Positions 1-26,730 of a stretch of 64,000 nucleotides of DNA are shown here, one piece after another; positions within the stretch are counted from its first letter, which is position 1; each line of letters starts with the position of its first letter. The position numbers and the translations under genes were made by a program. The DNA comes from Acanthaster planci (taxonomy: Eukaryota; Echinodermata; Asteroidea; Valvatida; Acanthasteridae). The notes under the pieces are model-generated. The model had not been told where the DNA came from and did not search any database. It was given only the letters and a program-made list of their open reading frames with translations. The stretch is taken from NCBI RefSeq assembly GCF_001949145.1, contig NW_019091406.1:973576-1037575 (forward strand), in the 5' to 3' direction.

Positions 1-1207
1 CTGCAGTGTTAAGATCTATATGAAGTAGAAACAGAATTTGGTAAAAAGGTCTTTGTCACTTGTGTAAACTTCTTGGAAAATTGATTGAGTGGACTCACCC
101 ACAAACTAAGGTTAGAGGGTACTTTGTTGCCTGGAAAATAAAAGTAAAGATATAAACAGCAAACTGTAAATCAAGTTATTGAGCTAGCAAATTTGAGATA
201 AAAACCAAACTTTGACGTAAAGACCCTTTGGGTGCTAAATACAACTTATTCCTAACTATTTGCACAGGATTACAGCCAGAGTTTGTAATTATTCGCCATT
301 ATGGCATGTGCATTGTAACTTGAAGGATTTATCCAAGACTGCATCTCAGTGCAACAAATTTAGAGAAGGGAAAATGTATTAATAAATTGTTTAATTAACA
401 CCTAACTTAAAACAAGGGCCAGATATTGTGATCTTTAACTTTTTACAATATGCATTGTATTTAAATTAACTAAAGAAGTACGCCTACATTTTTATTCTGA
501 GACAACCTGAAATTACTAAGCTGACATTGAATGCCAGTAAAAAAACAGGAAATTTTAAATAATGTTTAGCAAAGTGTGTTTATAAGTGGGTGCAGGGGCC
601 AGGTTACAGAGAGTGTCTCTTTTATTTGCTCAATTTGTAGAGGCAGTGTATGTATGTAAATAATAGTAACAGCTCATAATGCATTTATACATGTGTTTAT
701 ATTTAGCACGCTCATGTAGATGTACATGTAAATTTCGTATGGTACCTACCTTTTCAAATAAATTCCTATACCATTGCACGGCAACTTATACATGTTGGCA
801 TTGTAACCATCTTGTTCTTGTGTGCTGGTCTTTGAAGGCAAACCTGTTAGCCCAAACTAAACAATGCAAAGAAGTTAATAGTCTTGGAAGCACTTGGAAG
901 AAATGCCTTGAAAACACAAACAAGTCTGGAGATCACTGTACAGCTGAATATTCAGGGTTCACTCTCACTTAAGACATGGTAGACTCTTGGTAGATGTTTA
1001 TCAGTCAGTTGGCTTACTGGCAAGTTTACACTGTAGTAACCCTCAAGCTTGCCTTCCTGCCAAGGTACATGTATACCCCTTGCTACCAACCCAACTCCAC
1101 TCCAAAGGCCCTTGCCTTACCCCTGAAATATTCAGCTCTCTCCAGAGACTATCTCCAAATCTAATGTTTATAAGTGCGAAAATCCTTCTTTCAAACAAGA
1201 AAACCCT

Positions 1208-1280
1208 GATTGGGTAGAGGCTTAGGCATGGGACTTCTACTCATCGGGTCCTGGGTTCAATCCCCACCCATGCTCTTTTT
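1208..1280 (+). repeat. tRNA-derived SINE head (degenerate)
   Basis: A tRNA-like stretch inside the carboxypeptidase intron. It holds a good RNA polymerase III B-box-like motif (GGGTTCAATCCCC at about 1253-1265) flanked by complementary bases, with a weak A-box-like part near GGCTTAGGCATGGG. The ends do not make a full acceptor stem, so it is more likely a SINE head or tRNA pseudogene than a working tRNA. Confidence 0.45.
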
Positions 1281-1331
1281 CGTCAGAAAACTTATAATAT
1301 AGAGCGAAAAAAGTAAAAAAATCCTTTTTCC

Positions 1332-1412
1332 ACCAGGGCCACCCCTGGGATTTGATCCAGGAACCCCTGGATCAGAATCCCAGGAACTACCCTCCTGAGC
1401 TACTGAGCTCTT
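1332..1412 (-). repeat. tRNA-derived SINE head, opposite strand
   Basis: On the minus strand there is a clear A-box-like TAGCTCAGGAGG followed about 40 bases later by a B-box-like GATCAAATCCC, the spacing of a tRNA gene. No discriminator, intact acceptor stem or obvious anticodon loop was found. It faces the element at 1208-1280, so the two tRNA-like heads are convergent. Confidence 0.5.
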
Positions 1413-1667
1413 GTTAAATTAAGCGTTCGGACCTTATACTTAAACCTTAGGATGGAATATTTCGAAACAAAATTACCCATAAGCACTCTGTACGCACATC
1501 ATCAATATTCATTACATGCAAATAAGGAACAGTATGCAAATTTGTGGAATATCTGTTTAACACTGGTATGCCTTTTCGTACATTTTCAAAGGCCCCTTTG
1601 CTACTGTCCAGGTATGTTCTGGGACACTGAATTAACCAAATATCTTTTTTCACAATTTGCCACACAG

Positions 1668-2349
1668 ATTCTGTTTTACAGCGGTCAGCTGGACGTCATT
1701 GTCGCGGCCCCTCTGACGGAAGCTTTCCTGGACCAATTAGAATGGAAGGGCATGGCCGAGTACATCTTTGCCGAGAGGAAGATCTGGAAAGTGCAGGGCG
1801 ACACCGAAGTTGCCGGCTACGCCAAGAAGGTGCAGAATCTTCAGCAGGTGAGTCACTTATGCGCACACTCACTGACTGGGCAGTTCAAATGTCCCTGTGC
1901 ATAACAAGTGCTGCCTCTGGGGATAGATTTTTGGAGCCTCAAAGACTCTTGCCATAACATTCATTTCAACAGAGCACTATCCACATTTGCAATTGTCCAA
2001 GATTTCGAACAGTATCAACTAAACAATTTGTGGGTTAAAGATGTAAAAAAAAATTTATTTGAAAACCTGTGGCTGCGTAGACATTGCATTTCCTTTGTGA
2101 CCTTTATAGTTGGAGTGGTTGACGTTGAAACCATTTTCGAGCGATTGTGCAATTTTGAGGAACTGACAACAGCAATTTTACATCTTCATTTACTTAAGTC
2201 GTACAGTTTTGTGCTGTAAAAAGTCTGTTTGTTTACATCAACAGGTGTTAGTGCGAGGGGGCGGGCATATCCTACCCTACGACCAACCTCGTCGCAGCTT
2301 TGATATGATTGACAGATTCATCACTGGACGGCCTTTTGATGTCAAATAA
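1668..2349 (+). CDS. CPVL: CPVL-like serine carboxypeptidase, last two coding exons
   Basis: C-terminal part of a serine carboxypeptidase (peptidase family S10, CPVL/vitellogenic carboxypeptidase type), a lysosomal or secreted enzyme that trims C-terminal residues. Exons are 1668-1847 and 2245-2349, both phase 0 with AG acceptors and a GTGAGT donor. The first encodes ILFYSGQLDVIVAAP, carrying the catalytic Asp of the S10 triad, and ends at the QNLQQ segment. The second encodes VLVRGGGHILPYDQP, carrying the catalytic His, and stops at TAA 2347-2349. The N-terminal part with the nucleophilic Ser lies upstream of the window. It is tail-to-tail with the glycyl-tRNA synthetase gene. The assignment to CPVL rather than another S10 member rests on the HILPYDQP ending. 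Confidence 0.93.
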
Positions 2350-2708
2350 TAGGCACATAATGAGCATCCTACAGATGCATTACAAGGCCAACAGGGGTTT
2401 ACAAAGTGGTGCATAGTTAGTTTGAAACGTGAAATGCCCCACTGTTTCCATAGTAGGGTATTACCTTTTGCTTTTTGAATATTAGAATAGGGGAACAGGT
2501 TGAGGAAACATATACAGATGCCTGAAGATTTTGTTATTGTGTATTGTGTGGAGTTTAGAGAAGTACAAAATATATGCACTTAGAAGAAAACCAATGAGAG
2601 CTTGTTGATTGAGGAAGCTGTTCTAAAGTCAGGTTGTTTTGTTCTTAATGTAAGCAGTTTGGAAATTGCATCTTTTCACTTTTCATACAATAGAAAGTCA
2701 GTCATTTG

Positions 2709-2714
2709 AATAAA
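2709..2714 (+). promoter_or_regulatory. Candidate polyadenylation signal of the carboxypeptidase gene
   Basis: First AATAAA on the plus strand after the stop codon, about 360 bases downstream, in AT-rich sequence. Position is reasonable for a 3' UTR end, but it is only a hexamer match. Confidence 0.4.
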
Positions 2715-3311
2715 TTATACATGAACAAGTGAGAGTACACTCCAGGCCCAATAGGGTGTACCATGCTCAAAAACAGTTCTCAGCATACTGAGAAATGAAC
2801 TCGGTAGAACAGCTGCGACAGGCACCCTGTGCCACATGTTACTTTGACTCTTAAATATTTTCCTGGCCGAGTAAAGTTTCCAGTTCAGAAGCTCACGGAA
2901 ATTGGCACACTTGTTTTTTAAACCAGATCGTTAATTTTCCTGCCAGGCAGCATAGGGCAAAAATGGGCCCTCCTCATTGAAAGCGGGACCATCTGACCAG
3001 TCTTTTCTTTCAAAGCCATCAGTTAGGCTCTTCTGTTAATTCTTGTAAACGCCAACATTGCCTTTCCATGATAATCAACCATCTTCAAAAAAGGAAAGCT
3101 AAGCAATATGTTGTTCCAGTGATGTTTGTAAGTAGACTCACTTAGCTAGTATATGTATTTAGAATACCGGTACCTTAGTACAAGGGTGAGATTGATGAAT
3201 AATGAAATAGCCACAAAATAACTAAAGGTTTTGAGGGCCCCCAGCTGGAGTCTATGATATTTGTTTTTTTTCCTGAGAGCACTCTTATAGCCTAACTTTT
3301 CTATCAGCATT

Positions 3312-3564
3312 TGTGACCCGCTCTGTCAAAATGAGTCCTGTGTCACCAGAGCCACATTTTGAGTTTTCATTTGTATTAGAAGGAGCAAATTGAGTTTTTT
3401 GTTTTGATGTATCACTCAGTTTGGCATCCTGATGAAAGTGGATACTCCATGATGAAAAATGCTGTGGGTTGCTAATGATTTACACGTACAAAATTATTCT
3501 AAAGGACTTTTTACTCCAAAGTGGCTCTGGCAACTTAAAACTCATTTTCACAGAGTGGGTCACA
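3312..3564. mobile_element. MITE-like element with about 50-bp terminal inverted repeats
   Basis: The left end TGTGACCCGCTCTGTCAAAA is matched by the inverted right end (TGTGACCCACTCTGTGAAAA), and the match continues inward to a shared CCAGAGCCAC. Length about 253 bp, no coding capacity and no clear target-site duplication. Its interior is shared with a second locus at about 10.98-11.12 kb. Confidence 0.6.
3395..3520 (+). repeat. Dispersed repeat, copy 1 (interior of the MITE)
   Basis: Shares an ordered series of short matches with 10,985-11,115, for example TTTGATGTAT, a TGGYATCCTGAT word, a CAAAATTATT-like word and AAAGG..TTTT. Identity is patchy by eye, as expected for old copies of one element. 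Confidence 0.45.
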
Positions 3565-3599
3565 TTTACATATAAGATTTTTTAAGATTTCCAGATTTT

Positions 3600-3690
3600 T
3601 ATAAAGATTGTTTGAAAAATCATGAAATCAGGAAGATCTTGATGCAAAAATCCTGACATCAAGAAAAATCCTGACAAATCTCACCCGTCA
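3600..3690 (+). repeat. Dispersed repeat, AAGATTGTTTGAA family, copy 1
   Basis: Contains AAGATTGTTTGAA, a TGAAATCA word and then AGAAAAATCCTGACAAATCT followed by CACC. The same order recurs at 35,845-35,905 on the same strand, with fewer internal copies of the TCCTGAC word. Confidence 0.5.
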
Positions 3691-4909
3691 GCATGACTTT
3701 GATTTTAAAAACAATTTACAATGTACATGTAGTAACTTGAGGCCTCTTTCTATTTACTGTAAATACCAAGTTGTAACCATTTCTTGGCATTTTGGGGATT
3801 GTTTCAGTGTTTTGGTAAATCTCTGAAAGATATATTATTGACATAATAATTAAAAGTTAATAGTTGCGTCATTCTGCTTTGCACAAGGTCTAAAAATACT
3901 TTAAATCTAAGGTCAACACTGCTTTTTATTTCCAAACCGTTTCTTTGTTTGTTTTTTTAATCACCCTGAAAATCACTCCTATGTAATTTCCCCAACCAAA
4001 GTCTCGGACGCTTTAATTCACCCCTTATAAGGATTCCTACATGTACTAACTTTTAACGCCACTTGAACTGCCAGATGTTGTAGAGATGCAATGCAACCCT
4101 GGAAAATTTCTTAAGCACTGCTATTATCAGACTGAATACAACACGATACCACAAATACACTACATGTGCCACATTTGCCGGCCATATTTCAGGGGTGCTA
4201 CATGTATTTCTCATCCGTAAGTTCCACAGATATGACCTGTTTTGCCTGAAACAATCTGACAATTGTAAGAGATAATGTGTTAGGCCTCCAAGTACCACTG
4301 AATTGCTGACGAGCTGAGTTGACCGCCTGCTTCTTTATTCAGAGTCCCCGGTGGCATGTATTAAATAGGGAACGGCGAGCATCGACCAGGTTAATGCCAA
4401 TGGTGTCAGCCCCACGGGAAGTCACTAGACGGGCAAGGAAGTGCTCCTTTTCATTGATGCACAAACCCATAACATATTACAATACCACTCGACCATTTAC
4501 GCCTCCCTTACCTACAGTATTACTGCCCTCCCCCCAATGACAAGGCAATAGAGTTGGTTGAGACATTGGAACTGACCACTGTATCTACTGTCCACTTTCT
4601 CTCACTCGATGCACAAAATCCACTGATTTCATTGGCATTGGTAACCCACAAATACCACATAGTTACATTTTATAACTTCTTTATTCACTCTTTCACACAG
4701 ATTTTTTTGTAAACATGATTTTAAGTATCCAGAGACCAGTTGTGTAAGATAAATTTGAGAACTACCTAGAAGATCAACTTATGCCAAAGTCTGACATATT
4801 TATGACTTTGAAATGAATCCTGACTGGGAATGCTGTTGCTGTGTTATATGATTCGGGCAAGTTCTATCAGGGGTGCATTAACCACTCGGCACCGGGATTC
4901 CTGGTACCG

Positions 4910-5005
4910 GAGACATTGACCGTATATTCCTGGCTGGAGTACCCGAAATCAGAGCTAACGAACTGGGCCTTGTAACAAAATACCGAACTCGTAACAAAAG
5001 ACCGA
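4910..5005 (+). repeat. Dispersed repeat, CTGGGCCTTGTAA family, copy 1
   Basis: The segment from CCCGAAATCAGAG through CTGGGCCTTGTAACAAAA to AACAAAAGACCGAGCTG matches 24,840-24,945 at roughly 80 percent by eye over its last 50 bases. Confidence 0.45.
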
Positions 5006-5545
5006 GCTGCTGGGACTAGCCAATCAAGGTTCATATGCTGTCAACACAGAGTGCTGGCAATAGCGGAGGTAATCCGTCATTATTTTGAAACAATACCACT
5101 GTTTGTCACTGCCAGCACCAGCAGATTATCAGCGGGGACAAAAGCCTTCCAGCATTCCAGCGATGCACGATACCATACCACTGCACGCTCATGGAATCTG
5201 GCTGCATTAGTAAAGACAACACAGCCATCCAGCAACGCACTGGGCCAACACCGCACAATGGGGGCTCTTTACTTGGTATCAGGTGTGGCTGTATTAATCG
5301 GGCATAAATGGAGGTTGCCTGTCAGATTAGACTAGTTTTAGTTTTACTGGATGAACAAATTATTTCAGTGCTTTGCAAATTTCTTTTTTTCCGTGTTTTA
5401 TCCTGCAACAGTTGCTAACTTAGAGGATCTCAAATTTGAATTCACAAGTATATGTTCAAAAACAAAAATTGAAAAAAGAAGAAGATATTTTCAAATGTAT
5501 TACTTGCAACGGACTTGAAGGTGAGCATGTCATGAGCATCATCCT

Positions 5546-21420
<15,875 letters not shown>

Positions 21421-24400
21421 GCCACATGGATGTGTTTATTATGCATGACCTTTGCCACTGGTAGTTTGTAAATTGAGGAAGCCCGTGGTGTGCACGTTGA
21501 TCTCCATTACAAAGTGCACGTGGCCGTACATTTGCCGCACACCACTGACGGTGGGTCAAGGGTTAAAGTTCTTAGGTCAACGTTTTCATACAATAGCTAA
21601 AAGGAACAGTGCAAGTTAATACCACAGGGTGCAATGGTTTTTTTTTTATCAAATCCATATGATGCATTCAGTTCATACTATTTAAATAAATATATTTTTT
21701 AAAAATACTAACAAATGGGTTGCAAGGTCATGAAAATAGGAGTGGAGAGAGAAAGGAAACATGGCGGAGGAGGTTTGTTCCTTCCTCACACAAACAAATG
21801 AAATGCTGAAGGGTAAATTGTATAAAGGAGAAAAAATAAAGCAATAAAGGATGGAAAAGCAATGGAAAGGGGAAGGAAAAACAAGCAGGGAAAGTTGTAA
21901 AACCGAAATAGAGTAGAAGAGATAGGAATAACATGAATTGAAAGGCCAACGGACGGAAGAGTGAAGGGGTTTGAACCACTCATTTGCAGCTGCTGGTGGT
22001 GGCATCCTTCGCCAGCACCACTAGGAAAAGGTTGTTCATACAATGACCATGACAGGAGAAGACTGAGAAACGCAGAAAGTAACCAATGGGATGTTTGGAA
22101 TAGAACAGTAAGCAGGACATTGGCTGTAACACAACACACATCCAACACATTTGCTAGAAAGCTTCGGGTTTTATTTTATTTTACATCCAATTATACAACT
22201 GGACCTCTTGAAGACATAAGCATGACACATGTACAGTGTGACCACTGTTTATGCAAATGATGTTTATTTATAGAATTATGTACACAGTATTACTATACAA
22301 GTTTCTCTCTTTTTTTTGTTAATTTAAAAGACCTATGCATGCAAATTGCGGTCCGCCGACAAATATCCGAGTTCATGAACAATTATAAAGCTTCACTTTA
22401 CTTTTTTTTTTCAATTTTTTGGGCTAGAAATACGGCTGCAGGTCATGATTTTGAAAAATAACTGATAATGTTAAACACATACTTTCAAGAAAAAAAAATA
22501 AATAAGTGAAACAAGCCCTAAAATTGTAAAAACATATTTTCCTTGGAGCACTGGTTAAAAAAATGAGTACGCATGAAATGGAATATGAGTAGACACTTCT
22601 TGAATGATTGCAGGCGAAATGAAGAGCAAAATACCACTTCACCCACAAACAACTTTCAAGGTTCAGGTTGAAACGCTTGACTAGATAGGCAGCAGTTGCA
22701 TTATTAATAAAGCCCAAAATAAATAATAAATTAAATGACTGCTTAACACTTTTAACCAATCAATTAGAGGCAAAAAAGGCTGTGTATGCTTGAAAACAAA
22801 ATGTTGGCTCTCAGTTTCTGCGAGCTGCAGAATGAAGGAGAGCATCGTCATGATGGCAGGACATGCGTCCACAGGATAAGTCTTCTCTGTACCAGCCGGT
22901 GATAATGTATTAGTTCTTCCCTTTAAATGATGCCAAGTTGTTGTCGTTATGTGGCATAGCATGAAATGGGACATAAAAATCTCCATTTCTGCCCTAAGTT
23001 AACTCATGTAACAGAGGCTTTTTTCCCGCAGCAAAATATATATCTAAAAAAGGGGGGGGCTGGAATGCAACATAACACTAGTCAATAATAATGAATCTTT
23101 TCTTTCAAAGGAAGGCGTATTTTAACAAATTAAATTGTTAATGGTAATCAGATTCTGAAAAAGCTCCAAAATTTAAAAAAGAATTTGTTTCGTAAACGGA
23201 GGGGGAAACACAAAAAAAAAATCACACTGTCACCCATGATTCCACAATGAAAACAAGCTGTTTCTAAATGTTGGACATTTTGGTCATCCTATACGCAGCC
23301 ATCTTCAAAATCAAATGACCAAGCAAAATCTGGTAAAACAAGTAAAATCTTGTAAAGCATTTCTGATTATCAAAAATACATTCAAATTGACACATGGTAC
23401 ATCTCCCAAAAATGTGAAGAGCTGGCAAGGTACTAAAGAAACTTGTGACTCGACTGAACGGTAAAAATCTTTTCTGAAGAAATAATGAAATTGGAACTTT
23501 GATTTAAATTGTGTAACTCTTGCAACAAACCTATGGAGCTACTGAAGTCAATTCTGAGGTTTGGGTTCCAAGGTTTTGAACACGAGAGACATCATCTCAA
23601 AAACTTTACATGCTTGGGACTCATTGGAAGGCTAAATATAATGTGCGCTGTTCACAAGAATCGTTGTCCGAACTGGCCATAGATGTGCTTTCTATAAAAT
23701 TAATTAGCTGCTTTGGTCAATCACAAACATTTTTCTCATGCTCTTAAATACTCATCTCGTTTTACATTCATTATATTATTTTCTCTGAACATCCACAGAA
23801 CTGCAGCAATAGTGGGTTTCGTAGGGAAATGAAAAAAAAAGAGTTTGTAAAGTGGTCATCAAGTGCTGTACCCAGTCTGAACATCTGGCTTGCCCTTTGC
23901 CGACGCATTTTATTCAGCACTGCAAGTCCGGAGCTTTCCAGTGAGATTGTGGGGGGGGGAACAAAATCACCAGCCTGTGATTTGCAAGGTGTGATTGACA
24001 AGTGCTTAAATTTCTCCCGAAGAAGTTCTCGGGAAGCACTGAGCATGTACAATGTTAATCAAATTCAAAGGGCAAATGGGCCAATTTACATTTCCCGGAC
24101 ACAAAGTTTGTTTGCTGTAGCTACGGTCACTCTAACAGCACTGTGATAAATGTGATGACCATACCACTCTGACTCAAGACGAATATAAGTGGGCAATTTC
24201 GGTGAATTATTTTTCCAACGTGGCGTCCTTTCTGTCCAGTAAAACTTCAGTTGGCTACACTTTGTGCTCATCGTCACCATGATTATTATATGCACTGTGT
24301 TACAGAGGATGTAGAACGTACATGAACTACATGTACAAATGTATTGGCATTTGACACCACAGTGAACAAGTAGTTAGGCAAGTAAATGAGTGTGCTTCTG

Positions 24401-26730
24401 CTGTTTGTGACGTAAGCCATGACAAGTTATCAATTGGACAAGGGTCCTGTGCCGTTTTCATCCAAGCAACAAAAACGCCAATAGAATGAACTTTCACTAA
24501 TAACATATCACCGTGCATACTGGTCTGAATACATGCCTGTGTCTTGTCAACACTTACAAAGTTGAGCTGGGTTTTTTCCCATCATGCAACCACGTAGAAG
24601 CAGATACAATGTTATGACAAGAGCGGTCAAGATGGGCAAAACATGGCGCTCCATGGGCCGGTGTACAGGTAGATCAAGTACAGGAAATAATTGCAGGCAT
24701 CACTGAATGTGGCACGTGGGCCCAACATTGCCGGTTGTCATTACTTCATCTCTGGCCCTGCGTGTACATGTGTAAGGAAACTGCTTGTATGCTGCCAAGC
24801 TCAAGTTTAACCATATGCTGCAGGAGAGCCGGGTTTCGGGCACATAGGCTTTATACAAGAAACCAGGGAGCCCGAAACCAGACAAAAGAGCTGGGCCTTG
24901 TAAAAGAAGACTGTACTCAGAACAAAAGATCGAGCTGTGATTTTTTGAAGAAGTTTGAAACCGGAAAATCTTGAAAATCTGCCGGTTTTACATCATGCAA
25001 CTTCAAATTCCACCCGGCAGCAAGTGATTAACCGCCACTTTGAAGTCATGTCTGCTGCAACACAATCACTGAAAAGATCATTCACCATATGCCCCACAAA
25101 CTACATAACCAACATGCCGTCTGGAACTCTCTCCTCTCAAAGCAATATGGGAGCTGAGCTTAGAAACTGAAGGAACCAAATTCCACAAAAGGACCAACAA
25201 CGCTTTTCAGGTCTCTCATCATTTGTGGAATTTTGCGAGAATAAACACACTTGAACAGCTTGCCACTAATTTGGGATGTGAAAAAGAAATCATTACTTGC
25301 TGAAGACTAATTATCAGGTGAAACCCCTTGGTACACTTGCAACCAAGGAGGAAATCAACCCATGAACGAGAGCTGGACCCGGAACTTGTTTCTTGAACCC
25401 TCACCCTGCCAGACGCAGCAGAGTGGATCAGGTGGAAAAGTCTGATGCACTTTGATGCACTGGGCAATCAATCAGCAGCCGAGCAAACTGGCCATGTTGA
25501 GACATTGGGAGCTAGTCCCATTGACCAATGCCACTGTTGGATCCTTGTGGTGTGTGGCAACCACAGACACCAAGGCTGTTTGGCGGTGGTAAGAGTTGAC
25601 CTGCTGATCATGTAGAGTTGACCAGAGTTGATCATGTTACACTGGGCAGGCAAGCCACTTTGACAACTGATGCAATTTGATGTGTCTGGCAGAGTTTCTA
25701 GCCACAGTACCCGGGAGGGTTTGGGTAAACACTAATACAACATGGAACCGGACTGTAATACACATCTAACATTATGGCCGTGTCCCAAACGGGCTTCCAG
25801 AGCTACGGCTAGGTCTATTGTCTACGCATCTCCACGCATTTCTAATGGAGTGAAGACCTAGACCTAGCTCTAAACAAGAGATTCGGATGCAGCCTAAGAA
25901 GCCGGCACCTTTCCTTTGATTTTAATAAAGACCCAACTTTACTTCTATTGAGGGATCATCTTTGCGGACAGTTTTCTGCTTGCTCTTCAAAATCTGTGAA
26001 TCACTTTAAAAATGAGAAGAACGCACTTGACACGGGGATGCTGAAATCGTCAACAATGCCAAGGTTTAGGCAGTCATGCAGCGACCACTTCAAAGTTTCA
26101 AGATGCAGGGAATCAGCAATCTCATTAACTCCCGCCCCAAAACTGTTATCAGCTTACTGAAGCCCCTGTTTCAAGAAGTTAATACCATGAGAGCGTGACC
26201 CGAATTCATCCACTGCTTGGGACTTTTTTTAGCTTAAATATGAGCAGATTACTGCGCCTGTGTCAGATACTTGGCATGCTGCTTTGGCTGGTAACCTAAT
26301 TTTGGCAAGCCGCTATTTCTATGCTTAGCATCTCCAGGAACCTGGGCGCAGAGCCGGTAGCCCTTTCCATCATTGCCTGATGTGTTAGCAGCTGAAACAA
26401 GCTCCGCTGAAGTACACCGTGCAGAAGTCCAGATACACCTGACCAAGTGGCACATTCTTCCTGGTACTGCCTCCTCTTGCGCTTAGAACGTCTCCCTGCA
26501 ACTCCAACCACCGAGCTCACTGGTGCCACGAACGCACTTCGACCGGTACCAAGAATCAATTTCCATGACTCAGCCCGTCAAGAATCAATCACTACGGACA
26601 AACTAGGAACACAAACGTTGAGGACGTATTTCTTCTTTTGCAGGATGACTGAGAAAACCCCCTGGGTGTTGAAACTTGAAGAATGAACGGAGAGCTTGTA
26701 ACTCTAGCCAATGGTGGCTAGAAACAGTTG
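21421..26730. other. Space between synthetase start and kinase stop
   Basis: The right part should include the kinase 3' UTR (minus strand; AATAAA hexamers on that strand at about 22,170-22,180 are candidates for a long UTR). The left part should include the synthetase promoter just above 21,420. A purine-rich plus strand at about 21,730-21,935 produces long but meaningless Phe/Ser-rich frames on the other strand. I see no convincing exon. Confidence 0.5.
24840..24945 (+). repeat. Dispersed repeat, CTGGGCCTTGTAA family, copy 2
   Basis: Matches 4910-5005: CCCGAAACCAGA, then GAGCTGGGCCTTGTAAAAGA and AACAAAAGATCGAGCTG in the same order and strand. Confidence 0.45.

Larger units (their letters stand above)
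2350..5545. other. Intergenic space between convergent genes
   Basis: No convincing exon is seen. It should contain the 3' UTRs of the carboxypeptidase (plus) and the synthetase (minus; another AATAAA on the minus strand at 4680-4685). A MITE-like element and parts of two dispersed repeats lie here and are listed separately. Confidence 0.6.

Noticed and set aside
21682-22148. Several overlapping Phe/Ser/Leu-rich minus-strand frames
   Set aside because: They read the pyrimidine strand of a purine-rich tract, in several frames at once, without splice logic.
26249-26559. Minus-strand frames just after the kinase stop
   Set aside because: They lie in the expected 3' UTR, overlap one another in different frames and show no similarity to kinase C-termini.
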